Source: DAITBA01 sp036824005
GTDB taxonomy: Bacteria > Pseudomonadota > Gammaproteobacteria > Burkholderiales > Rhodocyclaceae
NCBI GenBank assembly: GCA_036824005.1
Contig: DAITBA010000002.1
Span: 186,001 to 250,000 of the forward strand
Direction: 5' to 3'
DNA length: 64,000 nt
Position 1 is the stretch's first letter. Every line of letters starts with the position of its first letter. Shown here in pieces: positions 25,744 through 34,753 of this stretch. Both the position numbers and the translations under genes were made by a program. Under the pieces are notes generated by a model. It saw nothing but the letters and a program-made list of their open reading frames with translations, ran no database searches and was not told the DNA's origin.

Positions 25744-27273
25744 TCAGATCTTCCGTTCGTGACCCTGCCAAAAGGGATCGCGCATGGCGCGCTTGAGCGT
25801 CTTGCCGGCGGCGTTGCGCGGAAACTCATCCATCAGCACCACCTCCGACACGCGCTGGAAGCGCGCCCCGACACGTTCGTTGATCCAATCGCGCAGCACT
25901 TCCGCTGCGACGGCTCCCGGTTCCTTGAGCACCACCGCCGCCAGAGGCGTCTCGCCCCATTTTTCGTGGGGCACGCCGAACACGGCGACCTCGCGCACCG
26001 CCGGGTGGCGGGCGGCAACTTCCTCGATGTCCTTGGGATAGACCTTGACGCCGCCGGAGTCGATCATGTCCTTCTTGCGGTCCACGAGGTAGAGGAATCC
26101 CTCGTCGTCCATGCTGCCCATGTCGCCGGTATAAAGCCAGCCGTCGCGCACCGCCTGGGCCGTCAGGTCCGGCCGCTTGAAGTAGCCGGTCATTAGGATC
26201 GGTCCGCGGCCGACGATCTCGCCCACCTCGCCCGGCGCGGCGTCGCGGCCGTCCTCGCGTACGATGCGCAGCTCGTAGAACGGCGGCGGACAGCCCACCG
26301 AGCCGGACTTGCGCGCGGCATCGAACTTGTCGAGCACCGTGACGAAACCTTCGGTCAATCCGTAGAGTTCGTAGAAGCGGCCCGGCAGCAGCGCGTTCAG
26401 TTCGTCCTTGCGCTCCTGATGCAGGGGTGCGCCCAAGGACAGGATCATCTCCATGGACTGCAGCGCTTCGGCAGAGAACTTCGGCGAATCGAGCAGGGCA
26501 ATGATCTGTGCCGGCACTAGCATGGTGTGCGTGACCTTCTCGCGGGCGATGAGCTCGATCATGGCCTCGGCGTCGAACTGCCGCTGCAGCACGTACTTCG
26601 CGCCCAGGTAGAAGCAGGGCATGAGGGTGACGAACGCGCCGTTGAAGACGATGGCGCCGCAGTGCATCACCACGCTCTCGGGCGTCATGCGCCAGGTGGC
26701 GGCCATGGCGCAGTACATGGCGCGAATGTGGTGGGTGTGCATGATGCCCTTGGGCAGCCCCGTCGTGCCGCTGGTGTACATGATGTTGAACAGATCGTCG
26801 CCGCTGATCACCGGCATCGGCGGCGGCGCCGGCGCGGCTGCTATGAGTGCGGCATAGCCTGGACAAGCGCCCTCGGCACCGTCGGTGAGTACGACGCGAT
26901 CCGCGGGCAGATCGGGCAGCTGCGCGCGCGCCTCGTTCAGGAGGGGCAGCAGGCTGCGCTGGCTGAATACGCAACGCGCCTCCGCATCCCGGAGCAGGCT
27001 GGCGAGCCCGCCGGCCAGGAGCAACGGCGACAGCGGCACGAGCACGGCGCCGATGCGCGGCACGGCCCAGTAGATCTCCAACAGCTCCGCACTGTTGGGC
27101 AGCACGGTGGCGACCTTGTCGCCGCGGCGGATGCCCATGGCATCGAGTGCGCCGGCCAGGCGATCGACCCGGGCGGAAAACTCGCGATAGTTGAGGCGCC
27201 GGTCTTCGCACACGACGGCCGTCGCATCCGGCCGATAGCGCGCGTGGCGCGAGATGAGGCTTGCAAGTTCCAT
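25744..27273 (-). CDS. Class I adenylate-forming acyl-CoA ligase
   Basis: This 509-residue enzyme activates a carboxylic acid with ATP and CoA. The P-loop-like motif IMYTSGTTGLPKGIMHTH lies near residue 170, the A5 region YELYGLTEGFVTV near 310, the hinge TGDMGSMDDEGFLYLVDRKKD near 400 and the catalytic lysine in NAAGKTLKRAM near 495. It is most like medium/long-chain or alicyclic acid CoA ligases; the exact substrate is unknown. It heads a two-gene minus-strand unit with the mutarotase. The pairing is not an obvious pathway. Confidence 0.88.
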   Translation of the reverse strand: MELASLISRHARYRPDATAVVCEDRRLNYREFSARVDRLAGALDAMGIRRGDKVATVLPNSAELLEIYWAVPRIGAVLVPLSPLLLAGGLASLLRDAEARCVFSQRSLLPLLNEARAQLPDLPADRVVLTDGAEGACPGYAALIAAAPAPPPMPVISGDDLFNIMYTSGTTGLPKGIMHTHHIRAMYCAMAATWRMTPESVVMHCGAIVFNGAFVTLMPCFYLGAKYVLQRQFDAEAMIELIAREKVTHTMLVPAQIIALLDSPKFSAEALQSMEMILSLGAPLHQERKDELNALLPGRFYELYGLTEGFVTVLDKFDAARKSGSVGCPPPFYELRIVREDGRDAAPGEVGEIVGRGPILMTGYFKRPDLTAQAVRDGWLYTGDMGSMDDEGFLYLVDRKKDMIDSGGVKVYPKDIEEVAARHPAVREVAVFGVPHEKWGETPLAAVVLKEPGAVAAEVLRDWINERVGARFQRVSEVVLMDEFPRNAAGKTLKRAMRDPFWQGHERKI

Positions 27274-27327
27274 GTCCGCTCCCTGAAACGGATCGTCTTG
27301 TGCTCTGCCGCCGCCCGCGGCGCGTGC

Positions 27328-27909
27328 TCAGCGCAGCTGCGCGTAGCGGAAGCAGTCCGTAACGTGGTCGTTCACCATGCCCACCGCCTGCATGAAAGCG
27401 TAGCAGATCGTCGAGCCCACGAACTTGAATCCGCGCCTTAGCAGATCCTTGCTCATCGCATCCGACTGGGCTGTCCTCGCCGGCACCTGCTCGAGGGCGC
27501 TCCAGGCGTTGCGCACCGGGCGCCCGTCCACGAAGCGCCAGACATAGCCGTCGAAGCTGCCGAACTGCTCCTGCACCGCCAGAAAGGCGCGCGCGTTGGC
27601 GACGGCCGCGGCAACCTTGAGGCGGTTGCGCACAATGCCGGGATCTGCCAGAAGCGCGGCGATCTTGTGCTCGTCGTAGCGGGCGATCCGTGACGCGTCG
27701 AAGCCGTCGAACGCCCTGCGGTAATTCTCCCGCTTGCGCAGGATCGTCAGCCAGCTAAGTCCCGCCTGGGCGCCTTCGAGTATCATGAACTCCAACAGCG
27801 TGCGATCGTCGTGCACCGGCACGCCCCACTCCTCGTCGTGATAAGCGACGTACAAGGCATCGCTGGCGCACCAGGCGCAGCGTGTCAGCGCATGGTCATG
27901 GTCGTGCAT
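27328..27909 (-). CDS. tag: DNA-3-methyladenine glycosylase I
   Basis: Tag excises 3-methyladenine from alkylated DNA. The 193-residue protein shows RCAWCASDALYVAYHDEEWG at the N-terminus (zinc ligand cysteine and catalytic-pocket residues), LEGAQAGLSWLTILRKRENY (~48) and GFKFVGSTICYAFMQAVGMV ending in NDH (~165), with zinc ligands H and C near the end. ATG 27909 fits homologue starts. The His/Asp-rich opening MHDHDHALT is slightly longer than usual. It stands alone, divergent from a TlpA gene. Confidence 0.92.
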   Translation of the reverse strand: MHDHDHALTRCAWCASDALYVAYHDEEWGVPVHDDRTLLEFMILEGAQAGLSWLTILRKRENYRRAFDGFDASRIARYDEHKIAALLADPGIVRNRLKVAAAVANARAFLAVQEQFGSFDGYVWRFVDGRPVRNAWSALEQVPARTAQSDAMSKDLLRRGFKFVGSTICYAFMQAVGMVNDHVTDCFRYAQLR

Positions 27910-28109
27910 GTGTTCCGCGGTGAAGTTGGCGCGCGGCGACCTGCCGTCGCGATCCGATGTCGGCCCATTGTACGACTGCATCGCGGCGCTGCGCCACGGC
28001 CGGGCTTCGGCGAGGTGATATCCTGTGCGCGTGGGCGCGGCCGGGCGGGCGCACGACCAGACGCTCGATGTACCGCCGCCGCGCCGCCATTGCAACGACC
28101 GTGGACGAC

Positions 28110-28658
28110 ATGCTGAGAAAACACGCCGCAAAAATCATCATCGTGGCGCTACTGGCGGGCGCCGGCTACCTGTGGTATCGCCCGCCGGCCACCGTTGAGG
28201 ACATGGATCGGCCGCTGCCGCCGCTGCAGATCACCTTGTTCGACGGCACGAGGCTGAACACCGAGGCGCTCAAGGGTCAGGTGGTGCTGATCAACGTTTG
28301 GGCGAGCTGGTGTCCCTATTGCCGCAAGGAAATGCCGGCCATGGAGTCGTTCTTCCAAGACTTCGGCAGGAGGGGCTTCACGATCCTGGCGCTGAGCATG
28401 GACGAGGAGGCCGAAACGCCGGCGCGCTTCATGCGCGAGAAGGGCTATACCTTCCCGGCGGCGATGCGCGAGGCGGGGCACCGCGCGGCGCTGGGCGACG
28501 TGCCGACGCTGCCGACTTCGTTCATCGTCGATGCGCAAGGCCACTTGCGGCACAAGATCGTTGGCCAGCTTCACTACGGACGGCTGGAGGATCTGGTCGT
28601 GCCCTTGCTGCCGGCGCGGCGCGCGCCGACGCCGGCAATGTCGGGTGCGAAGGAGTGA
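28110..28658 (+). CDS. Membrane-anchored TlpA-type thiol-disulfide oxidoreductase
   Basis: This 182-residue protein has an N-terminal membrane helix (AKIIIVALLAGAGYLWY). A thioredoxin fold follows with the redox motif WASWCPYCRKEMP near residue 72 and the cis-Pro loop VPTLPTSFIVDAQGH near 135. It probably reduces disulfides in the periplasm, as in cytochrome c maturation. It is a second TlpA-type protein, distinct from the one at 19688. It starts about 200 bases from the divergent tag gene and is followed after two bases by an SDR gene. Confidence 0.86.
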   Translation: MLRKHAAKIIIVALLAGAGYLWYRPPATVEDMDRPLPPLQITLFDGTRLNTEALKGQVVLINVWASWCPYCRKEMPAMESFFQDFGRRGFTILALSMDEEAETPARFMREKGYTFPAAMREAGHRAALGDVPTLPTSFIVDAQGHLRHKIVGQLHYGRLEDLVVPLLPARRAPTPAMSGAKE

Positions 28659-28660
28659 TC

Positions 28661-29392
28661 ATGGATGAACGTGAGGTAGTGGTGATCGTCGGTGTCGGGC
28701 CGGGTCTCGGTTGCGCGCTTGCCAGGCGCTGTGCCCGCGCCGAGATGAATGTCGCGATTGCCGCCCGCGACGCGGCGCGGCTCGAGACCATCGCCGTGGA
28801 GTGCTCCGGCATCGGCCATCAGGGGCGCACCTATGCCTGCGATGCGACGGACGAGGCGCAGGTGGAGATGCTGTTCGGGCGCGTCGTCGCCGAGCTGGGC
28901 GCACCGCACCTGGTAGTCTACAACGCCGGCGCCTACGTGCGCCGGAGCATTCTGGAAACGACGGCGGACGAATTCGAGCGCTGCTGGCGCGTCGGCTGTC
29001 TCGGTGGTTTCCTGGTCGGGCGTGCCGCCGCCCGCCTGATGACGGCGCGCGTGGCGCAAGGCGGGCCCGGGGGAACGATACTATTCACCGGAGCGACGGC
29101 CAGCCGGCGCGGCTCGGCGCAGTTTCACAATCTGGCGGTGGGCAAGTTCGGTCTGCGGGCGCTGGCGCAGAGCATGGCGCGCGAGTTGCAGCCGCAAGGT
29201 ATCCACGTGGCGCACGTGGTGATCGACGGCCGCATCCGTCCGCAGCCTGCCGTCGAGCACGGCAACCCAGACTCCTCGGACAGCATGCTCGTGCCCGAGG
29301 CCATCGCAGAGGCGTACTACCAGCTACACCGCCAGCATCGCAGCGCCTGGAGCCACGAGGTCGATCTGCGGCCGTGGCTGGAGCGCTTCTAA
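28661..29392 (+). CDS. Short-chain dehydrogenase/reductase family protein with a degenerate active site
   Basis: This 243-residue Rossmann protein has the nucleotide motif VVIVGVGPGLGCALARR (~8-24) and VYNAGAY (~85), the NAG of classical SDRs. At the YxxxK position it reads LAVGK within FHNLAVGKFGLRAL (~158). The catalytic tyrosine is replaced while the lysine is kept. It ends with VAHVVIDGRI and an EVDLRPW tail seen in a subgroup of SDRs of unknown substrate. AAGGAG lies before the ATG. It is co-transcribed with the TlpA gene. Confidence 0.82.
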   Translation: MDEREVVVIVGVGPGLGCALARRCARAEMNVAIAARDAARLETIAVECSGIGHQGRTYACDATDEAQVEMLFGRVVAELGAPHLVVYNAGAYVRRSILETTADEFERCWRVGCLGGFLVGRAAARLMTARVAQGGPGGTILFTGATASRRGSAQFHNLAVGKFGLRALAQSMARELQPQGIHVAHVVIDGRIRPQPAVEHGNPDSSDSMLVPEAIAEAYYQLHRQHRSAWSHEVDLRPWLERF

Positions 29393-29408
29393 CAGCCCGA
29401 CACGCGCC

Positions 29409-32102
29409 CTACTCCTGCAGTGCCAGCACGCCGTGCTTGATGGAGTTGTCGTCGACGCTCGTGGTGAGAATGAAGCCGAGACTGGAAACGAAGCGCAGCA
29501 TGCGCTCGTTGCTGGCGAGGAAGTCGCCGTACATGTGTTTCAGTCCCCGGTTGCGCGCCGTCTCGATGAGCAGGTTCATGAGCTTGCGCGCCAGCCCCGT
29601 GCCGGCCCAGGAATCGGCAACGACGATGGCGAATTCGCACGACTCGCCGTCGGGGTTGGTGGCGTAACGGCACACGCCCACCTCCACTTCCTTGCCGTCC
29701 TCCTCGTGCGCGGCCAGCAGCGCCATCTCGCGGTCATAGTCGATCTGGGTCAGACGGACGGTCATGGATGAAGTCAATTCGCGCAGCGTGTTCATGAAGC
29801 GGAAGTAGCGGCTCTCCGGCGACAGGTTGCGCACGAACTCCTGCTCCATGCCGGCGTCCTCGGGCCGGATGGGGCGGATGACCACCTTGCGTCCGTCGGC
29901 TGTCTGCCAGGTCGTGATGAGGTGTGACGGATAGGGATGGATCGCCATGTGATCGTAGCGGCCGGCCGCAGGCGCCACTTCGTCCACCACGATACGCGCG
30001 TCCACCGCGACCGCGCCGTGCTCGTCCACGATCAGGGGATTTATGTCCATCTCATGGATCCACGGCAGCTCGCAGATCATCTCCGACACGCGCAGCAGAA
30101 CGTTTTCCAGATCCTCCATGTTGATTGCGGGCATGCCGCGGAAGGGCCCGAGCACCTTGGACACGCGGGTGGAACGGATCATGTCCGCGACGAGGTAGCC
30201 GTTGAGGGGCGGCAGCGCCACGGCGCGGTCCCGGTGTGCCTCCATGCGCGTGCCGCCTTCGCCGAAGATGAGCGTCGGACCGAACACCTCATCGCGCATC
30301 ACGCCCACCATCAGCTCTCGTCCGTTGGGTTTGACGACCATGGGCTCGATGGCCACGCCGTTGACCGCCGCGTCGGGCCGGTTCTTCCTCACCTCGTCGA
30401 GAATTTCCTGGAAGGCGGAGCGCACCGACTGCAGATTGTTGAGGTTGAGGCGCACGCCGCCGGAATCGGACTTGTGGGTAATGTTGGGCGAATCGATCTT
30501 CATCACTACCGGCAGCCCGATCTCCTCGGCCAGCACCATGGCCTCGGTGGGCGAGCGGGCAACGACGGTGCTGGCAATGGGAATGCGGAAGGCGGCCAGC
30601 AGTGCCTTGGATTCCATTTCGTTGAGCACGCGCCGACCTTCCGCCAGCGCGGTTTCCATGACGAGCCGGGCGCTCTCGACGTGGGGCGGCGTTTCCTGGA
30701 CCAGGGGCTCCGGCGTCTGCATCAGCAGCTTCTGGTTCCGGTAGTAGGCGGAGATGTGATAGAACATCTCCACGGCCGGCTCCGGCGTGCGGAAAGTCGA
30801 TATGCCGGCGTCCTTGAACAGCTGGCGCGCCTCGCGCACGTGTTCCTCGCCCATCCAGCAGGTGACGACGGGCTTGTCGAACTCGCGGGCGACGTCGATC
30901 ACCGCCCGCGCTGCGTCCTCCGGGTGCGTCATGGCCTGCGGGCAGAAGATCACCAGCGCGCCATCCACGTTGTCGTCGGCCAGGCACACGCTCAGGGTTT
31001 TGCGATAGCGCTCGGCATCGGCGTCACCGACGATGTCGATGGGATTGATATGAGACCAGGTGCGTGGCAGAAAGTCGTTCATGGCATCGATGGTTTTCTG
31101 ATCCATCTGTGCCAGCGGTATGCCCAGGTCGGCGCAGCGGTCGGCGGCCATCACCCCCGGCCCGCCGCCGTTGGTTATGACGGCAAAGCGGTTGCCGTAG
31201 GGGTGGAAATGGGAAAACAGCGCCTGCGTCGCCGCGAACAGCTGGCCGACATTGTACAAACGCACGACGCCGGCCCGCCGCAGCGCCGCGTCGAACACGT
31301 CGTCCGAGCCCACCAGCGCGCCGGTATGCGACAGCGCCGCCTTCGAGCCCTCGGGGTGGCGTCCGACCTTGATCAGCAGCACGGGCTTGAGGCGTGCCGC
31401 CGCGCGCAGCGCGCTCATGAAGCTGCGCGCATTGCGGATGCCTTCGATGTAGAGAAAAATGTTCTCGGTGCGCGGGTCGGCGACGAGGTAGTCGAGGATC
31501 TCGCCGAAGTCCACGTCGGTCGAGCCGCCCAGCGAGACGACGCTGGAAAAGCCGACGTTGTTGGGCCGTGCCCAGTCGAGAATGGCGCTGCACAGCGCCC
31601 CGGACTGGGAGATGAAGCCGATCGAACCATGGTTGGCGCCGCCCAGCGCAAACGTGGCGTTGAGGCCGATGTTGGGGCGCATGATGCCGAGGCAGTTCGG
31701 CCCGATCAGGCGCACCTTGTAGCGCCGCGCGTTTTCCAGCACCTTGCGTTCGAGAGCGGCGCCGTTCGGCCCGATTTCGGAGAAGCCGGCCGAGAGCACG
31801 ACGGCTGCTTTGACGCCAGCCCGGCCACAGGATTCGATGATCCCCGGCACGGTGCCGGCGCGGGTGGCGATGATCGCCAGCTCGACGCGATGGGGAATAT
31901 CCTCGACCCGCGGAAAGGAAGGAATGTCGAAAATCTTCTCGTGCTTTGGATTGACTGCGAACAGCTTACCTTTGAACTTGGCGTCCAGCATGTTTCGCAC
32001 GAGCACGGCGCCGACCGAACCTTCGCGCTCGCTGGCACCGATGATGGCCACAGACTGCGGCTCGAAGAGGGGGGTGAGGTAGTGATGTTCTTGCATGTGC
32101 AT
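29409..32102 (-). CDS. ADP-forming acyl-CoA synthetase-like protein fused to a GNAT acetyltransferase (Pat-like)
   Basis: This 897-residue protein starts with a CoA-binding Rossmann domain (VAIIGASEREGSVGAVLVRN, residues 18-37). The succinyl-CoA-ligase-like domains follow (IGFISQSGALCSAILDW ~155; SHTGALVGSDDVFDAAL ~255), then an ATP-grasp domain (~480-700, ending MDINPLIVDEHG) and a C-terminal GNAT domain (WAGTGLARKLMNLLIE ~845). In PatZ/YfiQ-type enzymes this layout acetylates lysines of acetyl-CoA synthetase and other proteins. In the synthetase part, LSHTGALVG retains the histidine used in acyl-CoA synthetases, so residual synthetase activity is possible. Confidence 0.88.
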   Translation of the reverse strand: MHMQEHHYLTPLFEPQSVAIIGASEREGSVGAVLVRNMLDAKFKGKLFAVNPKHEKIFDIPSFPRVEDIPHRVELAIIATRAGTVPGIIESCGRAGVKAAVVLSAGFSEIGPNGAALERKVLENARRYKVRLIGPNCLGIMRPNIGLNATFALGGANHGSIGFISQSGALCSAILDWARPNNVGFSSVVSLGGSTDVDFGEILDYLVADPRTENIFLYIEGIRNARSFMSALRAAARLKPVLLIKVGRHPEGSKAALSHTGALVGSDDVFDAALRRAGVVRLYNVGQLFAATQALFSHFHPYGNRFAVITNGGGPGVMAADRCADLGIPLAQMDQKTIDAMNDFLPRTWSHINPIDIVGDADAERYRKTLSVCLADDNVDGALVIFCPQAMTHPEDAARAVIDVAREFDKPVVTCWMGEEHVREARQLFKDAGISTFRTPEPAVEMFYHISAYYRNQKLLMQTPEPLVQETPPHVESARLVMETALAEGRRVLNEMESKALLAAFRIPIASTVVARSPTEAMVLAEEIGLPVVMKIDSPNITHKSDSGGVRLNLNNLQSVRSAFQEILDEVRKNRPDAAVNGVAIEPMVVKPNGRELMVGVMRDEVFGPTLIFGEGGTRMEAHRDRAVALPPLNGYLVADMIRSTRVSKVLGPFRGMPAINMEDLENVLLRVSEMICELPWIHEMDINPLIVDEHGAVAVDARIVVDEVAPAAGRYDHMAIHPYPSHLITTWQTADGRKVVIRPIRPEDAGMEQEFVRNLSPESRYFRFMNTLRELTSSMTVRLTQIDYDREMALLAAHEEDGKEVEVGVCRYATNPDGESCEFAIVVADSWAGTGLARKLMNLLIETARNRGLKHMYGDFLASNERMLRFVSSLGFILTTSVDDNSIKHGVLALQE

Positions 32103-32205
32103 AGTCTTGGCCCCGCGGGATCAGCCTGTTAGCCAAGCGATTCGGTGCCTGCACCACCATCGCGTCGGCAGAACATACGCCCAAGCATCTTTCTTGTCTC
32201 GCCCC

Positions 32206-32211
32206 ATTATA
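32206..32211 (-). promoter_or_regulatory. Candidate -10 element for the Pat-like gene
   Basis: On the minus strand a perfect TATAAT follows TTGTGCACTGCAG, about 100 bases upstream of the Pat-like start. No good -35 is seen at 16-18 bases (TAGTTC at best), so an activator or extended contacts would be needed. Confidence 0.35.
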
Positions 32212-32244
32212 CTGCAGTGCACAATAAGAACTAGGTAGGCGCTT

Positions 32245-32877
32245 CTACTTTTCTTCAACGTGCGCTGTGTTGCCGGTTGCGCGCGACGCTTGTGCCGGTG
32301 CCGGATCGAAGCCGAAAAACGACGCGACGTAGTCGCTGCGTACGCGGCCAACGGGAACGGACCGCTCGCCGACCTGCAACCTGGCCACTGCAGGCGCCTG
32401 CGGGATCCACGCCGTGCCGACTTGCAGGTCTGCCAACCAGGATTCGCCGATCGTCTCGCCGTTGCCATCGCGCAGATGGTCGAGCAGAGCCGGCAGATCG
32501 CGGTCGAGCACGACACCGGGGCCGTGTTCCGATGCCACGATGAGGGCACCGGCATCGTCCAGCCAGGCGGCGGTAATGTGCTGCGCCGCCATGCCGGTGT
32601 GCGTTTCGAAAGAAGCCGAATCCGCGTTGCGCAGTCGATATACCAGCGGCGTGTAATCCAGCGTTACGTAGACGCGCTGCGGTCCGTTCTGGAAGTACCA
32701 GGCGCCGCGTTCCTCGTGGCCGTAGTTGCGGTTGATGAAGTCGATCAGGCCGGCATGGGTGATTCGTTCGGCGGCTTCGCCGATGCGCCAGTCGCCGCGC
32801 CGGGTCAGCCGCAGCCAGCCATAACAGGCCGGGACGCGCGGCCACCGGGCCATCGCCTGGCGCACCGCTTCGTCCAT
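32245..32877 (-). CDS. DUF2946 family protein
   Basis: This 210-residue soluble protein begins MDEAVRQAMARWPRVPACYG, then has RRGDWRIGE, GLIDFINRNYGHEERGAWYFQ near residue 45, YTPLVYRLRNAD near 75 and a C-terminal WLADLQVGTAWIPQAP (~160). This matches a betaproteobacterial family of unknown function labelled DUF2946. The frame is open 88 codons further upstream, but the family start is at ATG 32877. It is probably the first gene before the Pat-like gene on this strand. The 278 bases upstream, to the stress-protein gene, hold no gene I can support. Confidence 0.75.
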   Translation of the reverse strand: MDEAVRQAMARWPRVPACYGWLRLTRRGDWRIGEAAERITHAGLIDFINRNYGHEERGAWYFQNGPQRVYVTLDYTPLVYRLRNADSASFETHTGMAAQHITAAWLDDAGALIVASEHGPGVVLDRDLPALLDHLRDGNGETIGESWLADLQVGTAWIPQAPAVARLQVGERSVPVGRVRSDYVASFFGFDPAPAQASRATGNTAHVEEK

Positions 32878-33155
32878 GGCCGTCAGGGTCGCGGCGCCGG
32901 TTGCGACGCGCGGGGCATTGATAAGCGCCTGGGTTGGGTGCGGCGGCGCCGTCCGGGACAGGACATTTGCATCTTTTGCGATGCGGCGGGCACCGCATCG
33001 CGAGTGCGGAGCGCCATGAGCATCGGCCACCTCGGCGAGAGTCGCGACGCGAGAGTATAGCAGCCGGCGCGGCGAGGTCCGTCGCGCGCCGGCGCGCGTT
33101 GCGCGATGGCACCCAAGGGCATAAACTGGAACATCGGGCATCGCGGAGAAAACGG

Positions 33156-33590
33156 ATGTACAACAAGGTCTTGCTGGCCTATGACGGCTCCGAGAGCGGG
33201 CGCAGGGCGTTGTTCGAGTGCTGCGATATCAACCACCTGCTGCACGCGGAGATTCACCTCCTGGCCGTGGCGCCGCTGATGGCCGGCCTGTACTTGACCG
33301 AAGGATTCGTGCCCGAGTCACTGCAGGAGGAGGAGAACCGGCATTTCCGCGCCGTGCTCGACGAGGGCCTGTCCCTGCTCGGCGAACGGGGAATCAAGGC
33401 CGAAGGGCACCTCGTCACGGGCGAACCGGTCGATGAGATCTGCCGCCTGGCGGGCGAATTGCACTGCGACCTGATCGTCGTCGGACACCGGCAGCGCGCC
33501 TCGCTGCTGGAGCGTTGGTGGAAGGGCTCGGTCGGGGCATCGCTGATCGAGAACGCGCCCTGCAGCGTGCTCATCGCGATCTATCGGTAA
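33156..33590 (+). CDS. Universal stress protein family (UspA)
   Basis: This 144-residue alpha/beta protein begins MYNKVLLAYDGSESGRRAL. It ends with the nucleotide-binding signature VVGHRQRASLLERWWKGSVG then ASL, a variant of G-2x-G-9x-G(S/T) in which the first glycine spacing is altered. USP proteins bind ATP and support survival under growth arrest or oxidative stress. A GCGGAGAA ribosome site precedes the ATG. It is a single gene followed by the remnant of a response regulator. Confidence 0.88.
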   Translation: MYNKVLLAYDGSESGRRALFECCDINHLLHAEIHLLAVAPLMAGLYLTEGFVPESLQEEENRHFRAVLDEGLSLLGERGIKAEGHLVTGEPVDEICRLAGELHCDLIVVGHRQRASLLERWWKGSVGASLIENAPCSVLIAIYR

Positions 33591-33608
33591 CGCGCGAGAT
33601 CAGCGCGC

Positions 33609-33890
33609 GTGAGCGCGCACCCGGCACTGCTGCACACCGAACAGGCCGACGGCGACAGGGTGCGTGTTGCGGTCCTGGTCGTCGACGGCGCGGAGCAGGG
33701 CATGCGCAGTGAACTCACGCGCACGCTGGCGCGCCGCTGCGAGCTGGTGGAAACGACCGCCGTGGATTCCCTGTGACTCGTGGAGAAACGCCGCATCCTG
33801 GCCGTGCTGGAAACCCGCGCCAGTAACAAGCCGGCGGCGGCGCGCTGCTTGGGCATTGCGCGCAAGAGAATGGAGGGCAAGTGCGCCGGG
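33609..33890 (+). pseudogene. Remnant of a response regulator with a Fis-type helix-turn-helix
   Basis: A degraded frame from GTG 33609 reads VRVAVLVVDGAEQGMRSELT, like the start of a receiver domain (VLVVDD), and meets TGA at 33774. In the same frame after the stop, VEKRRILAVLETRASNKPAA then ARCLGIARKRMEGK matches the Fis-type HTH at the end of NtrC-family regulators. The receiver phosphorylation site and any AAA domain are missing. This is best read as an internally deleted, dead regulator. Confidence 0.5.
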
Positions 33891-33970
33891 TGCCGTATCG
33901 CCGCGGCCGACGGAAAGGCCGAGCCTGAATTTCCGACGATGGCGGCGCGTGCGCGCCCGCGCCGCCCCGC

Positions 33971-34753
33971 CTACCAGAGCTTCCACCAGGGCAGTTTCTT
34001 GTCCAGCCCGCGCTCGTAGTACTCGCTCTTGGGGAAGTTCTTGCGCATGATGCGCTCGGTGTCGTCGCGCAGGTCGTTCATGCCGAGCGCATCGTAGCCC
34101 TTGACCATGATGAACAGCGCTTCTTCCAGGGCCGGCGTGTCCGGGTAGTTCTGCAGGGCGTACTGGGCACGGTTGATGGCCGCCACCGAAGCGCCGCGCT
34201 TCAGGTAGTAGCGAGCCACGTGCACCTCGAGGGAGGCGAGCGCATTGACCAGGTACTTCATGCGCTGGATGGCGTCGGGTGTGTACTTGCTGTCCGGGAA
34301 CTTGGTCACCAGTTCCTTGAAGGTGTCGAAAGATTCCCGCGCTGCCTTGGGATCGCGCTCCGATTGATCCTGTCCCGCAATGCCCCCGAGCAGGCCCAAA
34401 TCCTCGTTGAAGTTCACCAGCCCTTTTAGGTAGTAGGCGTAGTCCACGTTGGGGTGGTTAGGGTGCAGCTTGATGAACCGGTCGCAGGCGGCGATCGCAG
34501 AACCCTGTTCGTTCTGCTTGTAGTAGGCATAGGCGACCTCGATCTGCGCCTGCTGCGCGTAGCGGCCGTAGGGATAGCGCGATTCGAGGATCTCGAAGTA
34601 CTTGATGGCTTTGTCATAAGCGCCGTCGCTCATGTTGGCGCGGGCCTCGGAGTAGAGCTTCTGTGCCGACCAACCGGCGGTCTCGTCCTTGGCCTCCGGC
34701 AGCAGGCCGCAGCCGGCCAGCAGCAGGCCGAGAATTACCGCTAAACTACGCAT
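33971..34753 (-). CDS. bamD: Outer membrane protein assembly factor BamD
   Basis: BamD is the essential lipoprotein of the BAM complex that inserts outer-membrane proteins. The 260-residue protein has a lipoprotein signal with lipobox LLAGC (Cys near residue 15). Tetratricopeptide repeats follow (YDKAIKYFEILESRYPYGRY ~45; AIAACDRFIKLHPNHPN ~83; RESFDTFKELVTKFPDSKY ~140; AINRAQYALQNYPDTP ~190). Length and repeat count match the family. Its ATG overlaps the start region of the divergent rluD on the other strand. Confidence 0.95.
   Translation of the reverse strand: MRSLAVILGLLLAGCGLLPEAKDETAGWSAQKLYSEARANMSDGAYDKAIKYFEILESRYPYGRYAQQAQIEVAYAYYKQNEQGSAIAACDRFIKLHPNHPNVDYAYYLKGLVNFNEDLGLLGGIAGQDQSERDPKAARESFDTFKELVTKFPDSKYTPDAIQRMKYLVNALASLEVHVARYYLKRGASVAAINRAQYALQNYPDTPALEEALFIMVKGYDALGMNDLRDDTERIMRKNFPKSEYYERGLDKKLPWWKLW

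Noticed and set aside
29937..32132. A 700-codon plus-strand open frame opposite the Pat-like gene.
   Set aside because: The minus-strand gene has full CoA-binding, ATP-grasp and GNAT domains; the plus frame is His/Arg-rich without any motif, typical of antisense to GC-rich codons.
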